The translations under genes were made by a program, and so were the position numbers. Below, one piece after another: positions 16,006-24,544 of a stretch of 34,154 nucleotides of DNA. The notes beneath the pieces are model-generated. The model saw only the letters and a list, made by a program, of their open reading frames with translations. It did no database searches and had not been told where the DNA came from. Each line of letters begins with the position of its first letter. Within the stretch, counting starts at the first letter, position 1. This stretch comes from Chloroflexota bacterium (lineage in GTDB: Bacteria > Chloroflexota > Dehalococcoidia > JACQUO01), in NCBI GenBank assembly GCA_016210205.1, contig JACQUO010000012.1, positions 1 to 34,154 of the forward strand, written 5' to 3'.

Positions 16006-17721
16006 TTGCGCCTCTCCCAGCTCTTCGGCAAGACCCTGCGCCAGCCTCCCGCGGAGGCGGAGACCGTCTCCCACCAGCTCCTGGTGCGAGCCGGCATGAT
16101 TCACCAGGTGGCCGCCGGGGTCTATTCCTACCTGCCCCTGGGCTGGCGCGCCCTGCGCAAGATAGAGCAAATCATCCGGGAGGAGATGGACGCCGCCGGC
16201 GGCCAGGAGCTCAATATGCCCGTCCTCCAGCCCCTGGAGCTCTGGCAGGAGACGGGGCGGGACAAGGCCCTGGGCGACACCCTCTTCACCCTCAAGGACC
16301 GCCGCCAGCGCCCCCTGGTTCTGGGCCCTACCCACGAGGAGGTCATCACCCTCCTGGCGCGCCAGAATGTGCGCTCCTACCGCGACCTGCCCCTGCTCCT
16401 CTACCAGATTCAGACCAAGTTCCGGGACGAGCCTCGTCCCCGGGGCGGCCTCATCCGGGTGCGCGAGTTCCCCATGAAGGACCTCTACAGCTTCGATGTG
16501 GACGAAGCGGGGCTGAACCTCTCCTACCGCAAGATGGCGGAGGCCTACCGTCGCATCTTCCAGCGCTGCGGCCTCCCCACCCTCATGGTCGAGGCGGACA
16601 GCGGGGCCATCGGGGGCAAAGGCTCCCACGAGTTCATGGTCATCGCTCCCACCGGCGAGAACGAAGTCCTCACCTGCGAGGCCTGCGGCTACGCCGCCAA
16701 CGCCGAGCGCGCCGCCTTCGCCAAGTCTCCTTTGCCCCCAGAGGAGCCTATGCCCCTGGAGGAGGTTCCCACCCCCGGGGCCGCCACCATCGCCCAGGTG
16801 GCCGGCTTCCTGGGAGTGCCCCCCAGCCAGACCTACAAGGCGGTCTTCCACTGGTGCGACGGCGCCCCGGTCCTGGTCACCATCCGGGGCGACCTGGAGG
16901 TCAACGAGGTCAAGCTCAAGAATGCCCTCAAGTGCGCCGAGCTCCGCCTGGCCACGGAGCGTGAGGTGCTCGCGGCGGGCCTGGTGGCGGGCTACGCCTC
17001 CCCCGTGGGACTTAAGGGCATCAAGACCGTGGCCGACGACTCCATCACCACGGGCGCCAACTTCGTGGCTGGAGCCAACCGGGAGGGCTATCACCTCAAG
17101 CAAGTCAACTACCCCCGGGACTTCTCGGTGGACCTCCTCACGGACATCGCCCAGGCCCAGGCGGGCCTGCCCTGCCCTCAGTGCCGGGCCCCCTTGCGCT
17201 CCACCCGGGGCATTGAGGTCGGCCATGTCTTCAAGCTGGGCGCCGTCTACAGCCAGAAGCTGGGGGCCAACTTCCTGGACCAGGAGGGGCGCCAGCGCCC
17301 CATGGTCATGGGCTGCTACGGCATCGGTGTAGGGCGGCTCCTGGCGGCGGCGGTGGAGCAGAACCACGACGGGGCCGGCATCATCTGGCCCAGCCCTATC
17401 GCCCCCTATCAGGTGCACCTGGTGGGCCTGGGCATGGACAAGGGCGAGGTGGCGGCCAGCGCCGCCGAGCTCTACTCTCGCCTCCAGGCCGGGGGGTTCG
17501 AGGTGCTCTTCGACGACCGCCTGGAGTCCCCCGGGGTCAAGTTCAACGACGCTGACCTCCTCGGCCTGCCGGTGCGGCTCACCATCAGCGCCCGCACCAT
17601 CAAGGCCCAGGGCGCGGAGCTCAAACGCCGCCGGGACGCCGGCCCTGGCGCTACTGTGCCCCTGGCCGGCCTCTTGGCAGAAATCAAATCCTTGCTGGCA
17701 GGAGAAGGGCAGCAGGCCTGA
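16006..17721 (+). CDS. proS: Prolyl-tRNA synthetase (bacterial type)
   Basis: This class II aminoacyl-tRNA synthetase charges tRNA-Pro. The 571 residues match the bacterial form. Motif 1 region GVYSYLPLGWRALRKIE is near 38-54, and GPTHEEVITLL near 107. Motif 2 FRDEPRPRGGLIRVREFPMKD spans about 138-158. An inserted editing domain (about 225-390) ends before CPQCRAP, and motif 3 CYGIGVGRLLAA is near 438. A C-terminal anticodon-binding domain follows. The start is TTG at 16006; no better start exists because the MITE-like copy C lies just upstream. A strong terminator follows directly. Confidence 0.96.
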   Translation: MRLSQLFGKTLRQPPAEAETVSHQLLVRAGMIHQVAAGVYSYLPLGWRALRKIEQIIREEMDAAGGQELNMPVLQPLELWQETGRDKALGDTLFTLKDRRQRPLVLGPTHEEVITLLARQNVRSYRDLPLLLYQIQTKFRDEPRPRGGLIRVREFPMKDLYSFDVDEAGLNLSYRKMAEAYRRIFQRCGLPTLMVEADSGAIGGKGSHEFMVIAPTGENEVLTCEACGYAANAERAAFAKSPLPPEEPMPLEEVPTPGAATIAQVAGFLGVPPSQTYKAVFHWCDGAPVLVTIRGDLEVNEVKLKNALKCAELRLATEREVLAAGLVAGYASPVGLKGIKTVADDSITTGANFVAGANREGYHLKQVNYPRDFSVDLLTDIAQAQAGLPCPQCRAPLRSTRGIEVGHVFKLGAVYSQKLGANFLDQEGRQRPMVMGCYGIGVGRLLAAAVEQNHDGAGIIWPSPIAPYQVHLVGLGMDKGEVAASAAELYSRLQAGGFEVLFDDRLESPGVKFNDADLLGLPVRLTISARTIKAQGAELKRRRDAGPGATVPLAGLLAEIKSLLAGEGQQA

Positions 17722-17731
17722 AAGCGGGCTG

Positions 17732-17761
17732 AAGGAGGGGCCAACTAGCCCCTCCTTTTTT
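17732..17761 (+). terminator. Rho-independent terminator of proS
   Basis: A 10-bp perfect stem, AAGGAGGGGC with GCCCCTCCTT (17732-17741 and 17748-17757), has a 6-base loop and runs into TTTTTT. It starts 10 bases after the proS stop. Confidence 0.95.
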
Positions 17762-17777
17762 AAAGAGGCCGTAGAGC

Positions 17778-18053
17778 CCTTGGGGAGTCCAGAGGGGTTT
17801 CTCCCCTGCCGCGGGTCCGGGCGTGCCCCCCGCTGCGGTAATATCCCTCTCGCAGCCATAAAAGGGACTCCAGAAGGGCGGTGCCCCTCTGGCGGGGGAC
17901 TGGGGGGTGTCCCCCAGCCTTCCATGCCATCCCCCTCTCCCGTAGGGGGAGTCCAGAGGGCGAAGCCCTTTGGCAGGGGGCTTGGGGGGTGTCCCCCAGA
18001 CCCCATCGTCCTCCCCCTCTCCTTCCAGGAGAGGGGGACCAAGGGGGTGAGGT
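17778..18053 (+). repeat. Three tandem intergenic repeat units, copies D1-D3
   Basis: Three head-to-tail units start at about 17778, 17868 and 17946. Each opens GGGAGTCCAGAGGG (or GGGACTCCAGAAGGG), and each continues with a G-rich block and a GTGCCCCCC or GGTGTCCCCC palindrome. The third also carries the CCCCCTCTCC/GGAGAGGGGG hairpin and ends GGGGGTGAGGT, as in copy A. No terminal inverted repeats are visible. The 521-base gap from 17722 to 18242 therefore holds the proS terminator, these repeats, the nusA promoter and a small leader hairpin. Confidence 0.8.
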
Positions 18054-18118
18054 GCTCCGAAGCCCGGCAGATTCAGGGGGTAAAAACCGATTCTATAACG
18101 TTTTTCTTTGCAAAATCC

Positions 18119-18147
18119 TTGCGCCATGACATAATTGGTGCTATACT
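18119..18147 (+). promoter_or_regulatory. Promoter of nusA
   Basis: TTGCGC (18119-18124) and TATACT (18142-18147) are 17 bases apart, with TGC directly before the -10. A transcript starting near 18154 would have a leader of about 90 bases that contains the hairpin AAGCGGG-TTCAA-CCCGCTT (18172-18190). Confidence 0.65.
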
Positions 18148-18171
18148 GGCGACAGCGTGTGGGGCTTTGGA

Positions 18172-18190
18172 AAGCGGGTTCAACCCGCTT
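18172..18190 (+). other. Leader hairpin upstream of nusA
   Basis: A 7-bp stem AAGCGGG/CCCGCTT with a 5-base loop is followed by CTTTAATTAAAAT. The T-run is too short for a convincing terminator. It could serve as a control or stability element in the nusA leader; this is only a structural observation. Confidence 0.4.
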
Positions 18191-18242
18191 CTTTAATTAA
18201 AATGGGGTCGTGGGGCCACTGGGACCAAGGGGATTGCCCAGC

Positions 18243-19802
18243 ATGAAAAGTGAATTCTTAATCGCCATCACCCAACTCTCGGCAGAGAAGAACCTTCCCC
18301 GGGAGGTGGTCTTCGCCGCCGTGGAGGCCGCCCTGGCGTCCGCTTACAAGAAGGACCCGGCGCTGGCCTCCCAGAACCTGGCAGTGAGGATTAACCCTAC
18401 CCAGGGGGAGGTCCATGTTTTCTCCCAGCGGGTAGTGGTGGAGAGCCCCCAGGACCCCAAGAAAGAGATATCTTTAAGCGATGCCCAAAAGCTCCGGCCC
18501 TCCGCGGAGCTGGGCGAAGTGGTGGAGGTGGAGATAACCCCCAAAAACGCCGGCCGCATCGCCGCCCAGACGGCCAAGCAGGTGGTGCTCCAGCGCCTGC
18601 GGGAGGCCGAGCGGGATGTCACCTACGAAGAGTACTCCGGACGGGAGGGCGACATCATCTCCGCCGTCATCACCCGCGTGGAGCCGCGGCAGGTGGTGGT
18701 GAACTTGGGCAAGACCGAGGGGGTGCTGCCCCCCGCCGAGCAGGTCCGGGGCGAACACTACCGGGTCGGCCAGCGCCTCAAGGTCTATCTGGTGGAGGTG
18801 CAGCGTTCCGCCAAAGGCCCGCGGATTATCGTCTCCCGCACCCATCCCCAGATGCTGCGCCGGCTCCTGGAACTGGAGGTGCCCGAGCTGGCCGGCGGGC
18901 GCGTGGAGATTAAGGGCATTGCCCGGGAGGCCGGCTCCCGCAGCAAGGTGGCGGTGACCGCCCTCCAAGAGGGCATCGACCCCGTGGGGGCCTGCGTGGG
19001 CCTGCGGGGCATTCGCATCCAGAATGTGGTCAACGAGTTGGGTGGCGAGCGTATCGATGTGGTGCAGTGGCATCCCAACATCGGCACCTTCATTGGCCAG
19101 GCCTTGAGCCCGGCCCAGGTGACCAGCGTGGAGGTCCGCCCCGAGGATAAGTCCGCCCTGGTGGTGGTGCCGGACCGACAGCTATCCCTGGCCATCGGCA
19201 AGGAGGGTCAGAACGCCCGCCTGGCCGCCAAGCTCACCGGATGGCGCATCGACATCAAGGGCCTGGCCGCCGCCGAGACGGAGCGGACCGAGCGCCTGGC
19301 CGCGGCCGCAGCGGTGGCTGAAGCTCAAGCTCTCGTCGCGGCCCCTGCCCCCGTAGCCGAGGTCCCCGCGCCGCCCCCAGCGGCCGTGGCCGAGACTCCT
19401 GCCCCGGAGCCGGTGAAGGCGAAAGCTGCCGCGGCGCCTGTGGCGGAGGCTGAGGCCAAGACGCCAGAGGCGGTGACAGTGGAAAGAGCCGCCGCCAAGA
19501 AGGCCGGGCCCGCCCCCGCGGCGGCCGAGCTTGTAGTCCCAGCGCTGGCGCCCGCCGCCCCCGCTGCCAAGGAGGAGAAAGCCCCGGCGGGAATCCGCTT
19601 CGCCGAGGAGGTCCTGGCTCCTCTCAAGACCGAAGATAAGCCCCGGCGCAAAGGCAAGGAGAAGGTGCGCAAAGGGGCGGAGCGGGGCGAGTGGGATGAG
19701 GCGGCTAAGGTCAAGAGCACCAAGGGCCGCCGCCAGGCCCCCGTCATCGTCGAAGAGGAGCTTGAGAACTACGACCTAGAGGTCGAGGAGAAGCAGGATT
19801 GA
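18243..19802 (+). CDS. nusA: Transcription termination/antitermination factor NusA
   Basis: NusA binds RNA polymerase and nascent RNA. From the ATG at 18243 it is 519 residues. The N-terminal domain (about 1-125) is followed by an S1 domain (about 135-200, with [21 protein letters not shown]), then KH1 and KH2, the latter ending in [19 protein letters not shown] near 318-336. After about 350 comes a tail of some 165 residues, very rich in Ala, Pro, Val, Glu and Lys and ending strongly acidic. It replaces the acidic repeats seen in E. coli NusA and is probably disordered. The gene opens the nusA-ylxR-infB-rbfA-truB cluster; rimP, which usually precedes nusA, is absent here. Confidence 0.96.
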   Translation: MKSEFLIAITQLSAEKNLPREVVFAAVEAALASAYKKDPALASQNLAVRINPTQGEVHVFSQRVVVESPQDPKKEISLSDAQKLRPSAELGEVVEVEITPKNAGRIAAQTAKQVVLQRLREAERDVTYEEYSGREGDIISAVITRVEPRQVVVNLGKTEGVLPPAEQVRGEHYRVGQRLKVYLVEVQRSAKGPRIIVSRTHPQMLRRLLELEVPELAGGRVEIKGIAREAGSRSKVAVTALQEGIDPVGACVGLRGIRIQNVVNELGGERIDVVQWHPNIGTFIGQALSPAQVTSVEVRPEDKSALVVVPDRQLSLAIGKEGQNARLAAKLTGWRIDIKGLAAAETERTERLAAAAAVAEAQALVAAPAPVAEVPAPPPAAVAETPAPEPVKAKAAAAPVAEAEAKTPEAVTVERAAAKKAGPAPAAAELVVPALAPAAPAAKEEKAPAGIRFAEEVLAPLKTEDKPRRKGKEKVRKGAERGEWDEAAKVKSTKGRRQAPVIVEEELENYDLEVEEKQD

Positions 19803-20140
19803 AGGCTCTCCCCCTGGGCTCACGTCCCCCACGCCCAGCCTCCCCCAGGGCCAAGCATGTCCCCCTGCGGAGTTGTGTGGCCTGCCGTCAAGTGCGGCCC
19901 AAGGGCGAGCTGGTGCGCCTGGTGCTCTCGCCCCAAGGGGAGATAGCTCGCGACCCCACAGGCAAGGCCCAGGGCCGGGGCGCCTATCTCTGCCCCAGCT
20001 TCACCTGCTGGGAGGAAGGGCTGCGCCAGCGGCGCTTGGGCTACGCCCTCCGCACCGAGGTTGACGCACAGAGGAAAGCGCATCTCCTGGCTTTAGCCCG
20101 CAGCCTCTTCGCCCCGAGCCGGGCCCAGGACGAGCCTTGA
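19799..20140 (+). CDS. ylxR: YlxR/RnpM family RNA-binding protein (DUF448)
   Basis: The 113-residue protein carries the family core PLRSCVACRQVRPKGELVRLV (about 22-42), then GRGAYLCPSFTCWE (about 61-74) and a basic helix. YlxR homologues bind RNA, and in Bacillus the protein has been linked to RNase P. About 20 Arg/Pro-rich residues precede the core, and the ORF is longer than the usual 90 or so. The TTG start overlaps the nusA stop as TTGA, which argues for translational coupling. Its stop codon lies at the edge of MITE-like copy E. Confidence 0.88.
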   Translation: MKALPLGSRPPRPASPRAKHVPLRSCVACRQVRPKGELVRLVLSPQGEIARDPTGKAQGRGAYLCPSFTCWEEGLRQRRLGYALRTEVDAQRKAHLLALARSLFAPSRAQDEP

Positions 20141-20288
20141 GCAGGCTGTGGAAAAATGGGGAGTGCAAAGGGGCAAAGCCCCTTTGACAGGGGCCTGGGG
20201 GTGTTCCCCAGGTATGATTTCTTCCCCCTTCCTGGCCAGGAAGGGGGACAGGGGGATGGTCGCAAGGGTTTTTCATCACCCTACTAGT
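20139..20288. mobile_element. MITE-like element, copy E, inserted between ylxR and infB
   Basis: A 150-bp segment starts GAGCAGGCTGTGGAAAAA and ends TTTTTCATCACCCTACTAGT, the imperfect inverse. Inside are AGTGCAAAGGGGCAAAGCCCC, a GGGGGTGTTCCCC palindrome and a perfect 24-bp palindrome CCCCCTTCCTGG/CCAGGAAGGGGG (20224-20247). The block after the palindrome, AGGGGGATGGT-n-AAGGGTTTTTCA, is shared with copy F. There is no coding capacity. Confidence 0.7.
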
Positions 20289-20289
20289 C

Positions 20290-20317
20290 TCGACAGAGAG
20301 ATAGCGCTTTTTATAAA
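20290..20317 (+). promoter_or_regulatory. Possible promoter of infB
   Basis: TCGACA (20290-20295) and TATAAA (20312-20317) are spaced by 16 bases, immediately outside the right end of copy E and 33 bases before the infB start. This could restore expression of infB downstream of the inserted element. Confidence 0.5.
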
Positions 20318-20350
20318 AATGCAAACAATCAAAAAACCCGGCGAGGCAAG

Positions 20351-22153
20351 ATGACATCCACCAGCCAGAACCATAGGGCCGCTGCCGAAACCCCGAAGCC
20401 TGGCCCCCAGCCCAAGGTAGCGCTGCCCCGCAGCGTGGGCGTGAAGCGCCTGGCGGAGCTCTTGGGCGTGAGCGGCATTGAGGTCATCAAGGTGCTTATG
20501 AAGAAGGGCAGCTTGGTCACCATCAACCAGACCGTGGACTATGAGACCGCCTCCGGGGTGGCCAGCGCTTTGGGATTTGAGGCCACGGCGGAGGTGGTCA
20601 CCCCCATCCAGGCCGCCGGACTCAAAGCCAAGGCCCTGCATGCCGCTGAGGCCGAAGCCTCGGGCCTCAAGCTCCGCCCGCCGGTGGTGACCGTCATGGG
20701 CCATGTGGACCACGGCAAAACCAGCCTCCTCGACGCCATCCGCAAGACCAAGGTGGCCGCGGGGGAAGCGGGGAGCATCACCCAGCACATCGGCGCCTAT
20801 CAGGTGGAGGTCAAGGGTCAGGGGATAACCTTCCTGGACACCCCGGGGCATGAGGCCTTCACTGCCATGCGGGCCCGGGGCGCCCAGGTCACCGACATCG
20901 CAGTGCTGGTGGTGGCCGCCGACGACGGCATCATGCCCCAGACGGTAGAGGCCATCGACCACGCCAAGGCCGCGGGGGTGCCCATCATCGTGGCCCTGAA
21001 CAAAATCGATAAGCCGGAGGCAGACCCCGACAGAGTGAAGCGCCAGCTGGGGGACCAAGGCCTGGTCATCGAGGAGTGGGGCGGCGATGTCATCTGCGTC
21101 CCAACCTCCGCCAAGACTGGCCAAGGCATTGATACCCTCTTGGAGAACATCCTGGTGGTGGCGGAGGTGGCGGAGCTCAAGGCCAACCCCAACCGCCGCG
21201 GCGAGGGCAGCGTGATTGAGGCCAGGATGGATTCCAACCGGGGGCCGGTGGCCACCCTGCTGGTGCAGACGGGTTCCCTCAAGGTGGGCGATGTGGTAGT
21301 GGTGGGGGACAAGTGGGGCAAAATCAAGGCCATGTTCAACGACCGGAGCAAGCCGCTCCGCAAGGCGGAGCCCGCTACCCCCGTGGAGGTGCTGGGCCTG
21401 AACTCCATCCCCGCCGCGGGCGACACCTTCGCCGTGATGGTGGATGAGAAGGCAGCCCGCACTTTGGTCAAGCGACGCCTCAGTGAGAAAGGGGCCATCG
21501 CCACTGGCCCTTCCCTGGACGAGCTTTTCTCCCAAATCCGTGCCGGCCAGGTGAAGGAGCTCAACATCATCCTCAAGGCCGATGTCCAGGGCAGCCTCGA
21601 GCCCATTCGAACCTCCCTGGAAAAGCTGCCGGTGGACAGCGTCAGGGTGCGCGTCATCCACAGCGGCACGGGCAACATCACCGAGACCGATGTCTTCCTG
21701 GCGCGGGCCTCCAAAGGCATCATCATTGGCTTCAACAACCAGGTGGAGCCCGGCGCCAAGCGGGTGGCCGATTTGGAGGGCGTGGACATCCATATCTACT
21801 CAGTGATTTACAAGCTCCTGGAGGATGTGGAGAAGTCCCTCAAGGGGATGCGCGAGCCGGTCTTCGTGGATGTGGTCGAAGGCCATGCCGAGGTCAGGGC
21901 CACCTTCAGCGTCAAGAAGTTGGGCAATGTGGCCGGCTGCTACATCACCGACGGCAGGGTGTCCCGGGGCTCCCTGGCCCGGGTCATCCGCAAGGGCGTG
22001 GTGGTTCACCAGGGGGCGGTGTCTAGCCTCCGCCACTTCAAAGATGATGTGAAGGAGATGGCAGCGGGATTCGAGTGCGGTCTGGGCGTCGAGGGCTTCT
22101 CCGCCTTCGAGACGGGCGACATCATTGAGACCTACCGTAGGGAGCGGGAGTAG
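20351..22153 (+). CDS. infB: Translation initiation factor IF-2
   Basis: This GTPase places initiator fMet-tRNA on the ribosome. The 600 residues have a short N-terminal region with one IF2-N module ([20 protein letters not shown], about 26-45). The GTPase domain has GHVDHGKTS (117-125), DTPGHEAF (163-170), NKID (217-220) and SAKTGQGID. Domain II, IF-2 and the C-terminal fMet-tRNA-binding domain ([14 protein letters not shown] and [11 protein letters not shown]) follow. The long charged N-terminal extension of E. coli IF2 is absent, as in many bacteria with short IF2. The ATG at 20351 has only a weak GAGG upstream. Confidence 0.97.
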   Translation: MTSTSQNHRAAAETPKPGPQPKVALPRSVGVKRLAELLGVSGIEVIKVLMKKGSLVTINQTVDYETASGVASALGFEATAEVVTPIQAAGLKAKALHAAEAEASGLKLRPPVVTVMGHVDHGKTSLLDAIRKTKVAAGEAGSITQHIGAYQVEVKGQGITFLDTPGHEAFTAMRARGAQVTDIAVLVVAADDGIMPQTVEAIDHAKAAGVPIIVALNKIDKPEADPDRVKRQLGDQGLVIEEWGGDVICVPTSAKTGQGIDTLLENILVVAEVAELKANPNRRGEGSVIEARMDSNRGPVATLLVQTGSLKVGDVVVVGDKWGKIKAMFNDRSKPLRKAEPATPVEVLGLNSIPAAGDTFAVMVDEKAARTLVKRRLSEKGAIATGPSLDELFSQIRAGQVKELNIILKADVQGSLEPIRTSLEKLPVDSVRVRVIHSGTGNITETDVFLARASKGIIIGFNNQVEPGAKRVADLEGVDIHIYSVIYKLLEDVEKSLKGMREPVFVDVVEGHAEVRATFSVKKLGNVAGCYITDGRVSRGSLARVIRKGVVVHQGAVSSLRHFKDDVKEMAAGFECGLGVEGFSAFETGDIIETYRRERE

Positions 22154-22185
22154 CCCTCCCCCGCTGGCATAAACCCGCTACAGCT

Positions 22186-22557
22186 ATGAGCAGGCGCACC
22201 CAGCGCATCAACGACCTCCTGCGCGAGGAGCTCAGCGTCCTCCTTCAGCAGCACACCGGAGACCCCCGGCTCAGCGGCCTTCTGTCCATCACTGCGGTGG
22301 AAACCTCAGACGACCTGCGGCATGCCAAAGTGCATGTGAGCCTCATGGCGGGGGAGGAGGAGCGCGCCGAAGCCCTCCGGGCCCTGGCGGCCGCCTCCAA
22401 TTTCCTGCGCCGGGAGTTGGGCCACCGCCTCACCCTCCGCCGCATCCCGGAACTGAGCTTCCTCAGGGACGACTCCATCGAGCGGGGTGCCCGCCTTCTG
22501 GGGCTGCTCCGCCAGGTTGAAAATAAGGATAATCCTTTCCCCCACAAGCTACCATGA
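22186..22557 (+). CDS. rbfA: Ribosome-binding factor A
   Basis: RbfA is a KH-like small-subunit maturation factor. The 123-residue protein has the usual opening SRRTQRINDLLREELSVLL, the central SITAVETSDDLRHAKVHVSL, and the RIPELSFLRDDSIERGARL block containing the family's conserved F-x-x-D-x-S. It follows infB by 32 bases, and its stop overlaps the truB ATG as ATGA. Confidence 0.95.
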   Translation: MSRRTQRINDLLREELSVLLQQHTGDPRLSGLLSITAVETSDDLRHAKVHVSLMAGEEERAEALRALAAASNFLRRELGHRLTLRRIPELSFLRDDSIERGARLLGLLRQVENKDNPFPHKLP

Positions 22558-23444
22558 CCCCCCAGGGCATCCTTAACTTCAACAAGCCGCGAGGCCCCAC
22601 CGCCTTCGCCTTAGTCCATCTAGTGCGCCGCCTCACCGGGGTGACCAAGGTGGGACACGCCGGCACCCTGGACCCCCAAGCGGAGGGCGTGCTCCCCATA
22701 TGCCTGGGGCGCGCCACCAAAATCGTCCCCTATCTTCTGGAGGGACGGAAGGTGTACCAGGCCCAAATCACCCTGGGGGTCGCCACGGACACCTACGACG
22801 CCCAGGGGCGAGTCACTCACCAGGCCGATGCCTCCGGGCTGACTCGGGCGGCCATCGATGAGGCTTTGCGGGGCTTCTTTGGCCCCCAAGAGCAGGTGCC
22901 GCCCATGCACAGTGCCCTCAAGGTCGGGGGGATTCCCCTCTATCGCCTGGCCCGCCGAGGGCTGGAGGTGCCGCGCTCCCCGCGCCGGGTGCACTTCTAC
23001 CGCCTCGAGTTTCAGGAGTGGCAGCCTCCGGTGGCCACCGTGGAGGTGGAGTGCAGCAAGGGCACCTATATCCGCAGCCTGGCCCATGACCTGGGCCTGA
23101 AGCTGGGGTGCGGCGCCCACCTGAGCGGCCTGGTCCGGCTTCAGTACGGCCCTTTCCAGATTAAGGACAGCGTTGACCTCTGCCAGTTTCATGAGGCCAT
23201 AAAGGACGCCACCTGGGAGTCTCTCATCTACCCGGCCGATTATCCCCTCCAGCATTTCCCCGCAGTAATACTGGGCCCGGAGCAGGAGGCCTCCTTCCGC
23301 CATGGCCGCTCCCTGGCCCTGCCACCCCCGCCTACCGGGCAAGGCTGCTGCCGGGCCTATAGCCAGCCAGGGCAGTTCCTGGGCCTTCTCCGCTTCCTTT
23401 CCGAGGAAGCCCAGTGGCGCAGGGAGCTTCTGCTAGACCTTTAG
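22554..23444 (+). CDS. truB: tRNA pseudouridine-55 synthase
   Basis: TruB modifies U55 in the T-loop of tRNAs. The 296 residues include NFNKPRGPTAF near the start, GHAGTLDPQAEGVLP with the catalytic Asp40, RKVYQAQITLGVATDTYDAQG, PPMHSALKVGGIPLYRLAR and KGTYIRSLAHDLG. The family's common KPxGxTS reads KPRGPTA here, losing the Ser. It is the last gene of the nusA cluster. Confidence 0.96.
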   Translation: MTPQGILNFNKPRGPTAFALVHLVRRLTGVTKVGHAGTLDPQAEGVLPICLGRATKIVPYLLEGRKVYQAQITLGVATDTYDAQGRVTHQADASGLTRAAIDEALRGFFGPQEQVPPMHSALKVGGIPLYRLARRGLEVPRSPRRVHFYRLEFQEWQPPVATVEVECSKGTYIRSLAHDLGLKLGCGAHLSGLVRLQYGPFQIKDSVDLCQFHEAIKDATWESLIYPADYPLQHFPAVILGPEQEASFRHGRSLALPPPPTGQGCCRAYSQPGQFLGLLRFLSEEAQWRRELLLDL

Positions 23445-23490
23445 TTTATCGCCAATTGGAGCGAAATCTGAAAACAGCTTCCCCAAGCTA

Positions 23491-23520
23491 TTGACAAATA
23501 CCACCTCCTGTGTATATAGT
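23491..23520 (+). promoter_or_regulatory. Promoter of the 46-residue zinc protein
   Basis: A consensus TTGACA (23491-23496) is followed 18 bases later by TATAGT (23515-23520; an overlapping ATATAG would give 17). The transcript would begin a few bases before the AGGAGGTG ribosome site. Confidence 0.75.
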
Positions 23521-23544
23521 TCAAAGCTAAAGGAGGTGCCAACT

Positions 23545-23685
23545 ATGGATGCCTATTGCTTCAAGTGTCGGGCCAAGCGGGAAATCAGGGGACCCAAGAG
23601 CATTACGCTGAAGAACGGGAAGCCCGCCACTCAGGGCACCTGCAGCAGGTGCGGCACCAAGGTGTTCCGCATCGGCAAGGGCTAG
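23545..23685 (+). CDS. Tiny zinc-binding protein, DUF5679-like
   Basis: From the ATG at 23545 the product is 46 residues, with CFKC at 5-8 and CSRC at 33-36, a likely single-zinc ribbon, and many Lys/Arg. It resembles the DUF5679 family of short proteins (YCFKCRAKREI..., GTCSRCGTKVFRIG). That name is from memory. The longer reading from 23491 starts inside the promoter and is unlikely. An AGGAGGTG ribosome site sits seven bases before the ATG and a consensus promoter lies above, so it should be strongly expressed. The function is unknown; size, charge and zinc motif suggest nucleic-acid or ribosome association. Confidence 0.85.
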   Translation: MDAYCFKCRAKREIRGPKSITLKNGKPATQGTCSRCGTKVFRIGKG

Positions 23686-23759
23686 GCCGCAGACCCAGCC
23701 AAGCCCCTAATAATAGCCTTCTCGCTGCATAAGCGGGGAGCCGGCTCAGGGCCTCTCCC

Positions 23760-24425
23760 TCAGTGAGGTAGTCCAAGTCTGGCCAGCAGCGCGGCTGGCG
23801 AGGCGGTGAGCGTATCTTTCGTTTGTCTCGCCGTCAAGCCGGCGCCGCGAAGGATGCGTTCAGCCTGTCGTGAGGCCAGAAGGTCCCCAGGGCTGTGGGC
23901 ATCAGAGCTAAGAAGGAGTTTGGCCCCAGCCTGGAGGGCAGCTTTCACCACATGCCCATTGGTGAGGCTATGGCCCTTGCGGGCGCTGATTTCCAGCAAG
24001 ATGCCCCGGGAGGCCGCCAGCCTGGCTTCGGCCAGGCTGATGAGGCCGGGATGGGCGAGAATGTCAACGTGGGGAGACTGAAGAGCCGCCAGGTTTGTCC
24101 CCGCCGCCACGGGCTCAGCGATGGTTTCCCCATGAACGATTACCAGCCTGGCCCCCAGTTCTTTGGCCTCTCGGGCGGCAGCGTTGATGGCCTGTGGGGG
24201 GAAATGGGTCAGCTCCACGCCGGGGATGACCGTAGCGTCCCACTCCCGCTCCGCCAGGGCGCAGTCCTGGGTCAAAGCCTCTATCACCCTCGCCAGAGTG
24301 CCGTAGCTTACATGGTCGGTGATGGCCATGAGGCGACAGCCGCGGGCCAGGTAGCGGCGCACCAGCTCCAGGGGGGTCAACTCCCCGTCACTGAGCAGGG
24401 AATGGGTGTGAAAGTCGCTGAACAC
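23760..24425 (-). CDS. PHP-domain phosphoesterase (histidinol-phosphatase-like)
   Basis: This 221-residue metallo-phosphoesterase of the PHP superfamily has FHTHSLLSDGELTP (first HxH, residues 5-18), MAITDHVSYG (33-42), GVELTHFPP, LVIVHGET, DILAHPGLIS and LLSSDAHSPGD near the C-terminus, which together supply the multi-metal site. The start is GTG (24423-24425) with GGAGGACAACAG before it. It resembles the histidinol phosphatase/PolC-like branch, but the substrate cannot be assigned. It is convergent with the 46-residue zinc gene and divergent from the UspA gene. Confidence 0.85.
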   Translation of the reverse strand: MFSDFHTHSLLSDGELTPLELVRRYLARGCRLMAITDHVSYGTLARVIEALTQDCALAEREWDATVIPGVELTHFPPQAINAAAREAKELGARLVIVHGETIAEPVAAGTNLAALQSPHVDILAHPGLISLAEARLAASRGILLEISARKGHSLTNGHVVKAALQAGAKLLLSSDAHSPGDLLASRQAERILRGAGLTARQTKDTLTASPAALLARLGLPH

Positions 24426-24480
24426 CTGTTGTCCTCCTGCCCCCCAAGTTCGAGATTGCCTCCCCTAAATTTCCCCTAAG

Positions 24481-24509
24481 CTATTACTTCAGGAGCCGGC
24501 GATTCTCAA
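24481..24509 (-). promoter_or_regulatory. Promoter of the minus-strand PHP gene
   Basis: On the minus strand, TTGAGA (24504-24509) and TAATAG (24481-24486) are separated by 17 bases, about 55 bases upstream of the GTG start. Confidence 0.5.
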
Positions 24510-24544
24510 GCATATCATGTCGCGTCTATGGCCACAATTCAGGT

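Noticed and set aside
15949-18042. Minus-strand open frame of 697 codons opposite proS and the repeats
   Set aside because: It runs antisense through proS, the terminator and the repeat array with His/Gly/Gln-rich nonsense composition.
17780-18196. Short open frames inside the tandem repeat array
   Set aside because: The translations are just readings of repeat palindromes (GSPEG/GGCPP-like) and cross the nusA promoter; related frames recur wherever the repeat is.
20276-21793. Minus-strand open frame of 505 codons opposite infB
   Set aside because: Antisense of the well-supported IF-2 gene; no family signature.
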